From positions 1 through 64,000 of the forward strand of contig CAVZTJ010000019.1 in the NCBI GenBank assembly GCA_963778075.1: a stretch of DNA of 64,000 nt. The letters are read 5' to 3'. Below the pieces are notes generated by a model. The model saw only the letters and a program-made list of their open reading frames with translations, was not told where the DNA came from and searched no databases. Both the position numbers and the translations under genes were made by a program. The DNA is from JASHPR01 sp963778075. GTDB taxonomy: Bacteria > Actinomycetota > Actinomycetes > Streptosporangiales > Streptosporangiaceae. Below are positions 32,776 through 40,419 of this stretch, piece after piece; the stretch's first letter is position 1; every line of letters starts with the position of its first letter.

Positions 32776-33846
32776 CTACAGCCCCCTTCCGACGGGCAGC
32801 GCGGTGCCGGACACCCGCCGCACCAACAGCCGCGCGATCACGTTCGCGGCGAGGGTGATCACCATCAGGATCAGCGCCAGCTCGGCGAACGCGCTGACGT
32901 CCATCCGGTCGGTGATCGCGGTGTCGAGGTTCTGCACGATGTTGGCGGCGATGGTGATCATCGCGGCATACAGGTTGGTGGGCAGCGCGCCCAGCGCGAC
33001 ACCGCAGACCATGGCGACCGCGATCGTCTCACCCAGCGCCCGGCCCAGGCCGAGCACGGCGGCGCCAATGAGGCCCGCGCCGACCCACGGCAGAGTCACC
33101 CTGCGGGCGGCCTGCGCGTCGGACATGCCCAGCGCGATCGCGCCCTCGCGCGGTAGCAGCGGCACGCCGCGAATCAGGTCGCGGGACGTGGCCGCGACGA
33201 TCGGAATCACCATGATCGCGAGGATCAGGCCTGAGGTCAGCAGGCCCTGGCCGTTCCCTGGGTCGCCGTGGAAGAAGCCGAGCCCAGGCCAGTTGGGGAT
33301 GATCTTGATGATCGCCGGAGAGATGTGGTGGGCGATGAACGGCCCGAACGTGAGCGCGCCCCACAGGCCGATGATCACGCTGGGGATGCCGGCCAGCAGT
33401 TCGATGAACGCGCCTATCATGCTCGCCGCCCGTCTGGGCAGCCGCTCCACGATCGCGAGCGCGGCTCCGATCGACACCGGGACGGCGATGATCAGGGCGA
33501 TCGCCGAGGTCGCGAGCGTGCCCAGGATCTCCGGCAGCGCGCCGAACTCCTCGCCGGCCAGGTGGGTGACGCCGTCGGACGTCACCGGCGTGCCGTACTG
33601 CGCGCCGAAGTTCCAGGTCTTTCCGGCGAAGATGTGCCATCCGGCGAACCTGATCGCCGGGATGGCCTGGAGGATCAGCGTGATCAGCACGAAGAACAGC
33701 ATGAGCAGTGGCACCACGGCACCGCCGCGGCCGAGCCACATGACCAGGCCGCCGCTGCGGATGAAGTTGCGGAGCGAGGCGCCCGGCCGGCGCAGGGGCG
33801 GGTTGCCCGCCCCTCCGCTCGGCACGGTCGGTGCAGTGGTAGCCAT
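32776..33846 (-). CDS. pstC: Phosphate ABC transporter permease PstC
   Basis: A 356-residue permease with about six helices. Landmarks: the large periplasmic loop (WNFGAQYGTPVTSDGVTHLAGEEFGALPEILGTL), GIPSVIIGLWGA and the EAA coupling loop (GVPLLPREGAIALGMSDAQAARRVTLPW). ATG 33846 lies four bases after the pstS stop. N-terminal 45 residues are a hydrophilic extension. Confidence 0.93.
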   Translation of the reverse strand: MATTAPTVPSGGAGNPPLRRPGASLRNFIRSGGLVMWLGRGGAVVPLLMLFFVLITLILQAIPAIRFAGWHIFAGKTWNFGAQYGTPVTSDGVTHLAGEEFGALPEILGTLATSAIALIIAVPVSIGAALAIVERLPRRAASMIGAFIELLAGIPSVIIGLWGALTFGPFIAHHISPAIIKIIPNWPGLGFFHGDPGNGQGLLTSGLILAIMVIPIVAATSRDLIRGVPLLPREGAIALGMSDAQAARRVTLPWVGAGLIGAAVLGLGRALGETIAVAMVCGVALGALPTNLYAAMITIAANIVQNLDTAITDRMDVSAFAELALILMVITLAANVIARLLVRRVSGTALPVGRGL

Positions 33847-33850
33847 CAGA

Positions 33851-34954
33851 TCAGCTGCCGATGGAGCTGACCAGGCTCTGGGCTGTGGACAGCGTGGCCG
33901 AAGGCAGCGCCACGAAGCCCACCGTGGACAGGTTCTTCGCGGAATCGCCGGTGGTGAGGATCCAGGACAGGAACGCCTTGACGGCCTTCGCCTCGGCAGC
34001 GCTTGGCTGGGTCTTCTTCACGATCGCGTACTCGTAGTTGATGATCGCGTATCCGGAGGCCGCGGAGGTGTTGATCAGTGGCTCGGCGCCGTTGGACGGA
34101 GCGGCCGGGAAGCTGGCCAGGGCGGCACCGACCGAAGCGGGCGTGTCCTGGACGTACTTGCCCGCCTTGTTCCCGAGCGCCGCCGATGCAAGGCCGGCGG
34201 CCGTGGCCTTGGCCTGGTAGCTGATCCCGATATAGGCGATGCAGCCCTTGGTGCTGCCACACCCGGTCACCATGCCGCCGCTGCCGGTCTCGGCCAGCGC
34301 GCCGGGCGCCGACGGCCAGGTGATCGTCGTGCCGACGTTCGATGACGGCCAGGCGCTCGGGTCCTGCGCGCTCAGGTAGGAGGTGAACAGGAACGTGCTG
34401 CCCGAGCTGTCCGCGCGGTGCAGGGTGACGATCTTCATGGACGGCAGCGACACGCCTGGGTTGAGCTTGGCGATCGCCGGGTTGTTCCAGGTGGTGATCT
34501 TGCCGGTGTAGATCTGCGCCAGCACGGTGCCGTTCAAGTTGAGCGACTTGATATGGGGCAGGTTGTAGTAGACATCGACCGACGCCACAGCGAGCGGGAT
34601 GTTCAGCAGCCCAGGGTACTTCTCGAGGTCCGAGGCGGACAGGTAAGCATCGGAGGCGCCGATGTTCACCAGGCCCTCGCTCGCGTCGGCAATTCCGGTG
34701 CCCGAGCCAGTCGCACCCGAGGTGATCGTCACGTTCGCGTTCGCGGCGCTGTAGGCGGTCTGCCAGGTGCCGAACAGCGGGAACAACAGCGTGCTGCCGG
34801 TCTCGGAGATCGACTTGCCGGATGCGTTGAGCGCCGTCGCCGGAGAAGACTTCGATGCCGCAGGCGTTGATGAACTGCTGCTGCAGGCAGCCGCCAGCAG
34901 GGCGAGCGGGACCAGGGCGGCCGCTGTGCACGCCAAGCGGATTCGTTTGGCCAC
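33851..34954 (-). CDS. pstS: Phosphate-binding lipoprotein PstS
   Basis: A 367-residue periplasmic-type binding protein anchored by lipid (LLAAACSSSSS). Phosphate-contact loops are intact: SISETGSTLLFPL, TSGATGSGTGIAD, IGASDAYL and HRADSSGSTFLF. GTG 34954 has AAAGGAG nine bases upstream. It is the donor for the transporter formed by PstC, PstA and PstB. Two strong hairpins lie in its leader (34977-35021), between it and pstB, perhaps protecting the pstS part of the message so that more binding protein is made. Confidence 0.95.
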   Translation of the reverse strand: MAKRIRLACTAAALVPLALLAAACSSSSSTPAASKSSPATALNASGKSISETGSTLLFPLFGTWQTAYSAANANVTITSGATGSGTGIADASEGLVNIGASDAYLSASDLEKYPGLLNIPLAVASVDVYYNLPHIKSLNLNGTVLAQIYTGKITTWNNPAIAKLNPGVSLPSMKIVTLHRADSSGSTFLFTSYLSAQDPSAWPSSNVGTTITWPSAPGALAETGSGGMVTGCGSTKGCIAYIGISYQAKATAAGLASAALGNKAGKYVQDTPASVGAALASFPAAPSNGAEPLINTSAASGYAIINYEYAIVKKTQPSAAEAKAVKAFLSWILTTGDSAKNLSTVGFVALPSATLSTAQSLVSSIGS

Positions 34955-34976
34955 CGGGGAATACTCCTTTACATAT

Positions 34977-35021
34977 GCACGCTTACGCGTGCGCTACACG
35001 ACTCGCACGCGGCGCGTGCGA
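34977..35021. promoter_or_regulatory. Paired hairpins in the pstB-pstS intergenic leader
   Basis: GCACGC-TTAC-GCGTGC (34977-34992) and TCGCACGCG-G-CGCGTGCGA (35003-35021), perfect stems of 6 and 9 bp. Both are conserved in the duplicated pstS leader with different loops. They may be RNA stem-loops that stabilise or attenuate the downstream message, or dyad DNA operators, for example for the GntR protein. Confidence 0.65.
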
Positions 35022-35096
35022 TGAGGTCCGCGCTCGCGCGCGGTTCTTGCCCCCGGGCGGGGGGAATTGCGGTCCTCTCGCCCGGGAGGGTCTTGT

Positions 35097-35963
35097 CTAG
35101 CCGAAGCGGCCACCCACGTAGTGGGCGGTCTCCTCGTGAGCGGGGTTCTCGAAGACCTGCTCGGTGTCGCCGTGCTCGACCATGTGCCCCTGGTAGAGGA
35201 AGATCGTGCTGTCGGCGACCCGGCGGGCCTGGGCCAGGTTGTGGGTCACGATCACCACCGTGATCTTCGGGGTGAGCGTCTTGATCAGCGCCTCGATCGA
35301 CTCCGTGGCCAGCGGGTCGAGCGAGGACGTGGGCTCGTCGAGCAGCAGTATCTCGGGATCGACGGCCAGCGCCCGGGCCAGGCAGAGCAGCTGCTGCTGC
35401 CCGCCCGACAGCCGGAACGGCGAGTCCTTGAGCCGGCCGGAGACCGCCTCCCACAGCCCGACCTCGGTCAGCCGGCTTTCCGTGATCTCCCGCATCCCGG
35501 AGCGGCTGGCCATCTTGTGCGCCCGCACCCCGGAGACCACGTTATCCATGATCGACATGGGGAACGGGTTCGGCCGCTGGAAGAGCATCCCAACCCGGCG
35601 CCGCAGCGTCATCAGTTCCACGTGCGGGGCCCAGATGCTGTGCCCGTCCAGAAGCACGTCGCCGGCGTGCCGGTAGCCGGTCACCTTGTCGTTCATGCGG
35701 TTGAACGTCCGCAGCAACGTGGACTTGCCGGAGCCCGTTGGGCCGATCAGCGCGGTGATCGCGCCCTTCTGGACGTTCGTCGTGATATCGGAAAGAACCG
35801 TCCGCTGCCCGAAGCCCAGCGTCAGGTCCACGGGCGCCAGCGCGGCTTCCGCGCTCGCGGCGGCCGGGGCCTGCGTGCTGGCCGGTGCGCCGGAGGTGCC
35901 GGTCACGGTCACCGGGACGGTTGCGCCGCCGCCAGCCCCGGCCGGATCAGCCTCGATCGACAT
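35097..35963 (-). CDS. pstB: Phosphate ABC transporter ATPase PstB
   Basis: A 288-residue ABC ATPase: Walker A GPTGSGKST, Q-loop MLFQRPNPFPMS, signature LSGGQQQLLCLARAL, Walker B ILLLDEPTSSLDP and H-loop VIVTHNLAQ. About 35 extra Ala/Thr-rich residues precede the domain. ATG 35963 is chosen for AAGG upstream; open frame above it is the promoter region. It is the first gene of the operon here (pstB-pstS-pstC-pstA), while the usual actinobacterial order is pstS-C-A-B. Confidence 0.94.
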   Translation of the reverse strand: MSIEADPAGAGGGATVPVTVTGTSGAPASTQAPAAASAEAALAPVDLTLGFGQRTVLSDITTNVQKGAITALIGPTGSGKSTLLRTFNRMNDKVTGYRHAGDVLLDGHSIWAPHVELMTLRRRVGMLFQRPNPFPMSIMDNVVSGVRAHKMASRSGMREITESRLTEVGLWEAVSGRLKDSPFRLSGGQQQLLCLARALAVDPEILLLDEPTSSLDPLATESIEALIKTLTPKITVVIVTHNLAQARRVADSTIFLYQGHMVEHGDTEQVFENPAHEETAHYVGGRFG

Positions 35964-36035
35964 GATGTCGCCTTGCCCCCAAGCCTCGTGATGAGCCCTG
36001 CCGTGTTCGGTGGCCCGCACCATTTCTAGGGGGCC

Positions 36036-36081
36036 AAGGTAACGAGCAGTTGAACAACAGGTGATGAAACAGGCGACGAAC
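36036..36081 (-). promoter_or_regulatory. PHO-box-like repeats upstream of pstB
   Basis: On the minus strand this reads GTTCGTCGCCT, GTTTCATCACCT, GTTGTTCAACT, GCTCGTTACCT: four consecutive 11-12-bp units that fit the actinobacterial PHO box idea (direct repeats near GTTCAYCC). PhoP binding here would induce the operon on phosphate starvation. It lies about 75-115 bases before the pstB ATG. Confidence 0.6.
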
Positions 36082-36117
36082 AAATGGCAAGAAGGAGAAC
36101 GATGCCCGGACATGCTT

Positions 36118-36149
36118 GTGGCCCGCCGAGGTCTCCCCCAGCGGGCCAC
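36118..36149 (-). terminator. Hairpin terminator after the sulfurtransferase operon
   Basis: GTGGCCCGC at 36118-36126 and GCGGGCCAC at 36141-36149 form a perfect 9-bp stem with a 14-base loop, 18 bases past the DUF1416 stop. No U-run follows, as is common in high-GC actinobacteria. Confidence 0.6.
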
Positions 36150-36167
36150 GAGCCGGAAAACACGAGG

Positions 36168-36479
36168 CTAGACAGCCACCTCGAGCTCGGTGATCTTGCC
36201 GATGTCGGCGGACACGACGCGCTCGGCCCTGACGTTGCCGGGGGCGAGCACGCGCAGCGTCCACGAACCCGGGGCGGCGAAGAACCGGAAGCCGCCGTCC
36301 TCGCCGAGCGGCACCTCGGCGACGAATTCGCCGCCCGTGTTGAGCAGCCGCGCGTAGCCGACGGGCACGGCGGACCCGTTCTGGGTCACCCGCCCCTGTA
36401 CGACCGCCTGGGTGCCGGCATCCTTGGCCGCGCTCACCGGTGCCCCGCCTGCGGGGGCCCCGCAGCCCTCAGCGCTCAC
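36168..36479 (-). CDS. DUF1416 protein (SseC-like)
   Basis: A 103-residue protein of the DUF1416 family (M. tuberculosis SseC1/SseC2). It is a compact carboxypeptidase-regulatory/beta-sandwich-like domain: VVQGRVTQNGSAVPVGYARL, GEFVAEVPLGEDGGFRFFA, WTLRVLAPGNV. Always linked to a thiosulfate sulfurtransferase, its exact role in sulfur metabolism is unknown. GTG 36479 overlaps the sulfurtransferase stop as GTGA, so translation is coupled. Confidence 0.88.
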   Translation of the reverse strand: MSAEGCGAPAGGAPVSAAKDAGTQAVVQGRVTQNGSAVPVGYARLLNTGGEFVAEVPLGEDGGFRFFAAPGSWTLRVLAPGNVRAERVVSADIGKITELEVAV

Positions 36480-37318
36480 TTGCCATCTCCTACCTCGATC
36501 GGAACCCCGACCAGGGAGCCGTACTCGGTCCAGGATCCGTCGTAGTTCTTCACGTTCGGCTGGCCGAGCAGCTCATGCAGCACGAACCAGGTGTGCGCCG
36601 AGCGCTCGCCGATCCTGCAGTACGCGATCGTCTCCCGGCCGAAGTCCACGCCCGCCTCGTCGCCGTAGAGCGCGCGGAGCGCGTCGTCGGACTTGAACGT
36701 GCCGTCTTCCTCGGCTGCCTTCGACCAAGGGACATTCTTGGCCGTGGGGATGTGCCCGCCGCGCTGCGCCTGCTCCTGCGGCAGGTGAGCCGGAGCGAGC
36801 AGCCGCCCGGCGAACTCGTCCGGCGAGCGGACGTCGACCAGGTTGTCGCGGCCGATGGCGGCGATCACCTCGTCGCGGAACGCGCGGATCGCCTTGTCCT
36901 GCTCCTGCGCGTGGTATTCGGTCTTGGCACGCTGCGGGACGTCGGTCACCAGCTCGCGGGACTCCAGCTCCCACTTCTTCCGGCCGCCGTCGAGCAGTTT
37001 GACGTTGTTGTGCCCGTACAGCTTGAAGTACCAGTAGGCGTACGCGGCGAACCAGTTGTTGTTGCCGCCGTAGAGGATGACCGTGTCGTCGTTGGAAATG
37101 CCCCGCTCGGAGAGCAGCGCCTCGAAGCCGGCCTTGTCCACGAAGTCGCGGCGCACCGGGTCCTGCAGGTCGGCCTTCCAGTCGATCTTGACGGCGTTGC
37201 GGATGTGGCCCTTGTCGTAGGCGCTGGTGTCCTCGTCCACCTCGACGAGCACCACGCCGGGGTCGCTACCGTGCGCCTCGACCCAGTCGGCGCCGGTGAG
37301 GACGTCGGATCGGCTCAT
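36476..37318 (-). CDS. Thiosulfate/3-mercaptopyruvate-type sulfurtransferase (CysA2-like)
   Basis: A 280-residue tandem-rhodanese enzyme. The first domain is structural (VLVEVDEDTSAYDKGHI); the second holds the active-site loop YCRIGERS, whose Cys carries the persulfide. It matches the actinobacterial CysA1/CysA2/SseA family and feeds sulfane sulfur into biosynthesis or detoxification. ATG 37318 overlaps the DUF4395 stop (ATGA). Order DUF4395-sulfurtransferase-DUF1416 forms one tightly coupled operon behind a cysteine leader peptide. Confidence 0.92.
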   Translation of the reverse strand: MSRSDVLTGADWVEAHGSDPGVVLVEVDEDTSAYDKGHIRNAVKIDWKADLQDPVRRDFVDKAGFEALLSERGISNDDTVILYGGNNNWFAAYAYWYFKLYGHNNVKLLDGGRKKWELESRELVTDVPQRAKTEYHAQEQDKAIRAFRDEVIAAIGRDNLVDVRSPDEFAGRLLAPAHLPQEQAQRGGHIPTAKNVPWSKAAEEDGTFKSDDALRALYGDEAGVDFGRETIAYCRIGERSAHTWFVLHELLGQPNVKNYDGSWTEYGSLVGVPIEVGDGK

Positions 37319-37770
37319 ATGGGAACCTCCTTGTCGGTTTCAGCCGGGACCAGCGTCTGGCGGCCCGGCCAGATACGTCGGATCATCAGATACATCTCGC
37401 AGCCCAGGCAGAGCCCGAATACACCGTTCAGGAACGCGGCGAGCAGGCCGGCCGATGCGGCCGCCATGCCAAGCGGCGTGATACCCGCTGCGTAGCCGAT
37501 GACCCCTATCACGCTGATCAGGAGGCCAGTGCCCTGGGCGAACCTCGGCGGCGCCTCTGGCTCGAGTTCCTTGGGCGGCCCGAGACGCGGCCGCACCAGC
37601 CAGCGGTAGATCAGGCCGTACGGCGCGTACCGCATGCCGAAGAGGGTGGCGATTGCGAAGATCACCGCCTGCGCGCCCAGCAGCCAGGCGCTTCCGGTGA
37701 TCAGGACAACGGCGAAGACCACCATGGTGATCAGCGCTCCGAAGCGTGGTCCCCTCGGATCGATGTCCAT
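37315..37770 (-). CDS. DUF4395 membrane protein
   Basis: A 151-residue integral membrane protein with four hydrophobic helices (MVVFAVVLITGSAWLLGAQ, GLLISVIGVIGYAAGITPLG, AASAGLLAAFLNGVFGLCLG and others) and the family motif GLCLGCEMYL with a CxxC pair near the C-terminus. DUF4395 proteins accompany sulfurtransferase and thioredoxin genes in many actinobacteria; a role in moving or sensing reduced sulfur is inferred. ATG 37770 is preceded by GAAGGGAC. Confidence 0.87.
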   Translation of the reverse strand: MDIDPRGPRFGALITMVVFAVVLITGSAWLLGAQAVIFAIATLFGMRYAPYGLIYRWLVRPRLGPPKELEPEAPPRFAQGTGLLISVIGVIGYAAGITPLGMAAASAGLLAAFLNGVFGLCLGCEMYLMIRRIWPGRQTLVPAETDKEVPI

Positions 37771-37912
37771 TTGCGATGTCCCTTCGGGATGCTGGCGGGG
37801 GGTTGCCCGTAGACCCGCCCCGCCCGGCACGCTCTGCTTCCCGGCGCCCTCCACCTCGCCCGTTTGACGCGGCCCACGCGGCCGCGGGCCAGGGAGAGGA
37901 TCGGGCGGCCTA

Positions 37913-37930
37913 GCCGGGCCGTGGCCCGGC
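37913..37930 (-). terminator. Candidate attenuator hairpin after the cysteine leader peptide
   Basis: GCCGGGCC-GT-GGCCCGGC, a perfect 8-bp stem, begins 12 bases after the leader-peptide stop (minus strand) and about 140 bases before DUF4395. Its location suits attenuation controlled by ribosome stalling at the Cys codons. There is no U-run, so Rho-dependent or translational attenuation is equally possible. Confidence 0.5.
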
Positions 37931-37942
37931 AGGCTCGGTCGC

Positions 37943-37999
37943 CTAACAGAGCGCGGTCGCGACGCGGCAGTAATCCACGGCGCGCCGCCGGGTCAGCAT
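37943..37999 (-). CDS. Cysteine attenuator leader peptide
   Basis: An 18-codon ORF coding MLTRRRAVDYCRVATALC, stop TAG 37943-37945. It has the actinobacterial cysteine-leader form (basic N-terminus, hydrophobic residue-Asp, then RVATALC with terminal Cys). Leaders of this kind, including leaderless poly-Cys ORFs described in mycobacteria, sense cysteinyl-tRNA supply and control sulfur operons. It precedes the DUF4395-sulfurtransferase-DUF1416 operon by about 170 bases. No strong SD is seen. Confidence 0.8.
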   Translation of the reverse strand: MLTRRRAVDYCRVATALC

Positions 38000-38129
38000 C
38001 GACCGGAACCGCCGCGCGGACGCGGTTCCTGGCGACGCTGATGTCCGGGCAGGCACGGTCCCGATGCTATGCGTGACCGGGTTCACCTGTCACTATCCCC
38101 CTCTTTCGATCTAATCACTAGGAATAACC

Positions 38130-38597
38130 CTACGACAACTCACCAACGGCGGCGATAACGTCGGCCTTGCGAGGCTGACCGCTCGCGCGCTTGGCGACGC
38201 GGCCGTCGGGGCCAACCACCAGGACCGTCGGAGTCCGGCGGATGTCCAGGCGGCGGACCAGATCGAGATGGGATTCGGCGTCGATCTCCACGTGCGCCAC
38301 CCCGTCGACCATCCCGGCCACCTCGGCAAGGATCCGCCGGGTGGCGCGGCACGGCGCGCAGAACGCGGTGGAGAACTGGACCAGGGTGGCCCGCTGGCCG
38401 AGCGGCAGCCCCAGTTCCACGGAGGTAAGCGTGGGACCGGCGTCCACTGCCGGGCCGTCGGCCGTCTGCGCGTCCGCATTGCCAGACCTGGGGTTGCCGC
38501 TGATACCGCGGATCCGGCCGTTGGTCCGCTGCCAGGCAAGCCCGGTCACCACCGCGACGGCCAGCGCCGCCACGAGAGCAATCAGTCCGGGAGCCAC
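38130..38597 (-). CDS. Membrane-anchored thioredoxin-like protein
   Basis: A 155-residue protein: one N-terminal helix (IALVAALAVAVVTGLAW) as signal anchor, a linker of about 30 residues and a thioredoxin fold with active site FCAPCR and cis-Pro segment RRTPTVLVV. It probably reduces or oxidises extracytoplasmic thiols. Position beside the sulfur genes parallels Rv0816c (thiX). GTG 38597 has no clear SD. Between its end and DUF4395 (37771-38129) lie only the cysteine leader and hairpins. Confidence 0.87.
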   Translation of the reverse strand: MAPGLIALVAALAVAVVTGLAWQRTNGRIRGISGNPRSGNADAQTADGPAVDAGPTLTSVELGLPLGQRATLVQFSTAFCAPCRATRRILAEVAGMVDGVAHVEIDAESHLDLVRRLDIRRTPTVLVVGPDGRVAKRASGQPRKADVIAAVGELS

Positions 38598-38660
38598 GTT
38601 CAGCTAAGCGCGAGACCGAGCCCTCGCATTCCCGGTGCCGCCGTCATTCCGGTCAGACCG

Positions 38661-39365
38661 CTATGAACTCGCCGCGACCTTGACGAGGATCTTTCCGTGC
38701 GCGCCGCTGATGTCGAAGCTGCGCAGCTGGCTTACGGCCACCGTGGTCGAAGCGTTGTACCAGTTGCCGTCGTGAGACCCGCCGACCGTCCAGCCGCCCG
38801 CCCACAGGTGCTGACCGGTCGTGGTCGTCACCCAGAACTCGCAGTGCGTGCCGTTCGGGATGCCCGCGACCTGCACCTGCATGCTGGTCCCCGACGCTGC
38901 CGCCGAGTAGTACACGGCCGCGGACACGTGCGTGGCCGGGTTGCTGCCGCGGACCAGGTCCGAGTTGTCCTGCGCGGTCGCCTGCGGGGCGGCGTGGTGC
39001 GACATCATGATTCCGCCTGCCAGCCCGCCGCCGCCCACCGCGATGATCGCAGCGGCGGCCGCGACCGCGATGCCCCGCCACCTGCGCGCCCGCCGCCGCG
39101 AGGAAACCTGGGCCAGCAGCGCGTCCAGCAGTTCGGCCGGCGCTTCCTCCAGCTCTTCGTCGCCGAGGGCCAGCCGCTCCGCGTCCGCATACGGCACCCT
39201 GCCCAGCAGCGCGGGCAGCCCGGCGAGGCCGGCCAGCTCTTCCCGGCAGTCGAGGCAGTGGGGCAGATGGGCGTCCACGATCGAGCGCTCGGCAGGGTCG
39301 ATCGCGCCCAGGACGTAAACTCCGAGGGCCTGGCGGACCTCATTGCACTCTGAGAGCCCGGTCAT
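38661..39365 (-). CDS. Zinc-binding anti-sigma factor (RskA/zf-HC2 type)
   Basis: A 234-residue single-pass membrane protein. The N-terminus has the ZAS motif (AHLPHCLDC, H-x3-C-x2-C), which binds zinc and clasps the sigma factor; a membrane helix (IAVAAAAAIIAVGGGGLAGG) follows at about 98-120; the C-terminal extracellular RskA domain (ATHVSAAVYYSAAASGTSMQ..GTHCEFWV) is likely the signal sensor and a target of regulated proteolysis. ATG 39365 overlaps the sigma-factor stop as ATGA. Confidence 0.9.
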   Translation of the reverse strand: MTGLSECNEVRQALGVYVLGAIDPAERSIVDAHLPHCLDCREELAGLAGLPALLGRVPYADAERLALGDEELEEAPAELLDALLAQVSSRRRARRWRGIAVAAAAAIIAVGGGGLAGGIMMSHHAAPQATAQDNSDLVRGSNPATHVSAAVYYSAAASGTSMQVQVAGIPNGTHCEFWVTTTTGQHLWAGGWTVGGSHDGNWYNASTTVAVSQLRSFDISGAHGKILVKVAASS

Positions 39366-39907
39366 GGCGCGAGCCCCCGTTCCTCTAGTGCCAGCTTGAG
39401 CGCGCGGAGCGCATAGAACGTTCGTGACTTGACGGTGCCCGGCGGCACGCCCAGCGCGGCCGCCGCCTCAGCGACTGACTTGCCCTTGTAGTAGGTCTCC
39501 AGCAGCACCCGGCGATGGTCGGGCCGCAGCGCCTTTACCGCATCGGCCACAGCCCAGGACTCGAGCGCTCGCTCTGCCTCGTCCGGGGCGGGGATCAGCT
39601 CGAGCGCTGCCTCGCCGACCTCGCGCGGCCTGGCCCGCCGGGCCCGGTAGGAGTCGACCGCAAGGTTCCGCGCGACCGCGAACAGCCACGGCCGCGCGGG
39701 CCGTTCCGCAATCGCATCCGGGTGCATCCACGCCCGCAGCAGGGTTTCCTGCACAATGTCCTCCGCCCGCTGCCGGTCCCCGCTCGTCAGGTGCAGTGCA
39801 TACCGCAGCAGCGGCCCCGCATGCTCCGCATAGAGCGTGCGCACCAGCATCTCGTCGGAGGCCGGACCGCGCGTGCTCTTGCCGCCAGCTCCTTGTAGCC
39901 CTGCCAC
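39362..39907 (-). CDS. ECF RNA polymerase sigma factor
   Basis: A 181-residue extracytoplasmic-function sigma factor with region 2 (HAGPLLRYALHLTSGDRQRAEDIVQETLLRAW) and region 4 (LRPDHRRVLLETYYKGKSVAEAAAALGVPPGTVKSRTFYAL). It resembles the SigK/SigL branch that pairs with RskA-type anti-sigmas. GTG 39907 is chosen for GGAG five bases upstream; ATG 39850 has no ribosome site. Translational coupling with the anti-sigma gene is typical. Promoter probably lies in 39908-39983. Confidence 0.9.
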   Translation of the reverse strand: MAGLQGAGGKSTRGPASDEMLVRTLYAEHAGPLLRYALHLTSGDRQRAEDIVQETLLRAWMHPDAIAERPARPWLFAVARNLAVDSYRARRARPREVGEAALELIPAPDEAERALESWAVADAVKALRPDHRRVLLETYYKGKSVAEAAAALGVPPGTVKSRTFYALRALKLALEERGLAP

Positions 39908-39983
39908 GCCCTCTCCACGGCTCCCGCGGCCCTCTTGGTTCAACGCCGCGGCAAAATTCTTTGTGAGTTTGTGCAGTAAACGG

Positions 39984-40310
39984 TCAGCCTCCGGCGAACG
40001 GGGGCAGCACCTCGACCACGGACCCGTCACCGAGCACTACGGCTTCCGGCGCGCGGGTTCCCACCGGGTTCCCGTCGACCAGGAACGACGACCGGACCAG
40101 GATCGCCCGCAGCCGTGCGTTTCGTGCATCCCGCTCGTCCCGCTGCTCCGGCCCGGCTGGCCCGTCCGGCCCGCCGCCGTCGGCGTCGCCGGCCGCGGCC
40201 GCGAGCGCCGCAGCCAGCGCCTCGGCGAGTGTCCCGGCGCTGACCGCCTCCTCGGCGATCCCCGCCGCCTCCTTTGCCGCCGCCCAGTAGCGGAGGGTCA
40301 CGATGGCCAT
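39984..40310 (-). CDS. MoaD/ThiS-family sulfur carrier protein
   Basis: A 108-residue ubiquitin-like protein ending PPFAGG; the terminal Gly-Gly is adenylated and thiocarboxylated in this family. Seen: TLRYWAAAKEAAG at the N-terminus and VLVDGNPVG-like FLVDGNPVGTR. A 25-residue Ala/Gly/Asp-rich insert lies in the middle. It could serve molybdopterin or cysteine synthesis (CysO-like). Near the sulfurtransferase genes, a sulfur-relay role is plausible but unproven. Divergent from glnR. Confidence 0.85.
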   Translation of the reverse strand: MAIVTLRYWAAAKEAAGIAEEAVSAGTLAEALAAALAAAAGDADGGGPDGPAGPEQRDERDARNARLRAILVRSSFLVDGNPVGTRAPEAVVLGDGSVVEVLPPFAGG

Positions 40311-40381
40311 GTCAGCTATCCTTGCTCATTATCGGACCCGGAAGGCCACGGGCCCACAGCACAGCGGGAGTCAGGGCAGCC

Positions 40382-40403
40382 TCCCGCGGATAACTCCGCG
40401 GGA
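40382..40403 (+). promoter_or_regulatory. Perfect hairpin adjacent to the glnR ribosome site
   Basis: TCCCGCGGA-TAAC-TCCGCGGGA, a 9-bp stem, ends a base or two before GGAGG of glnR. In RNA it could hide or present the SD; as DNA it could be an operator. Loop TAAC. Confidence 0.55.
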
Positions 40404-40419
40404 TGGAGGTGGCGGCAGG

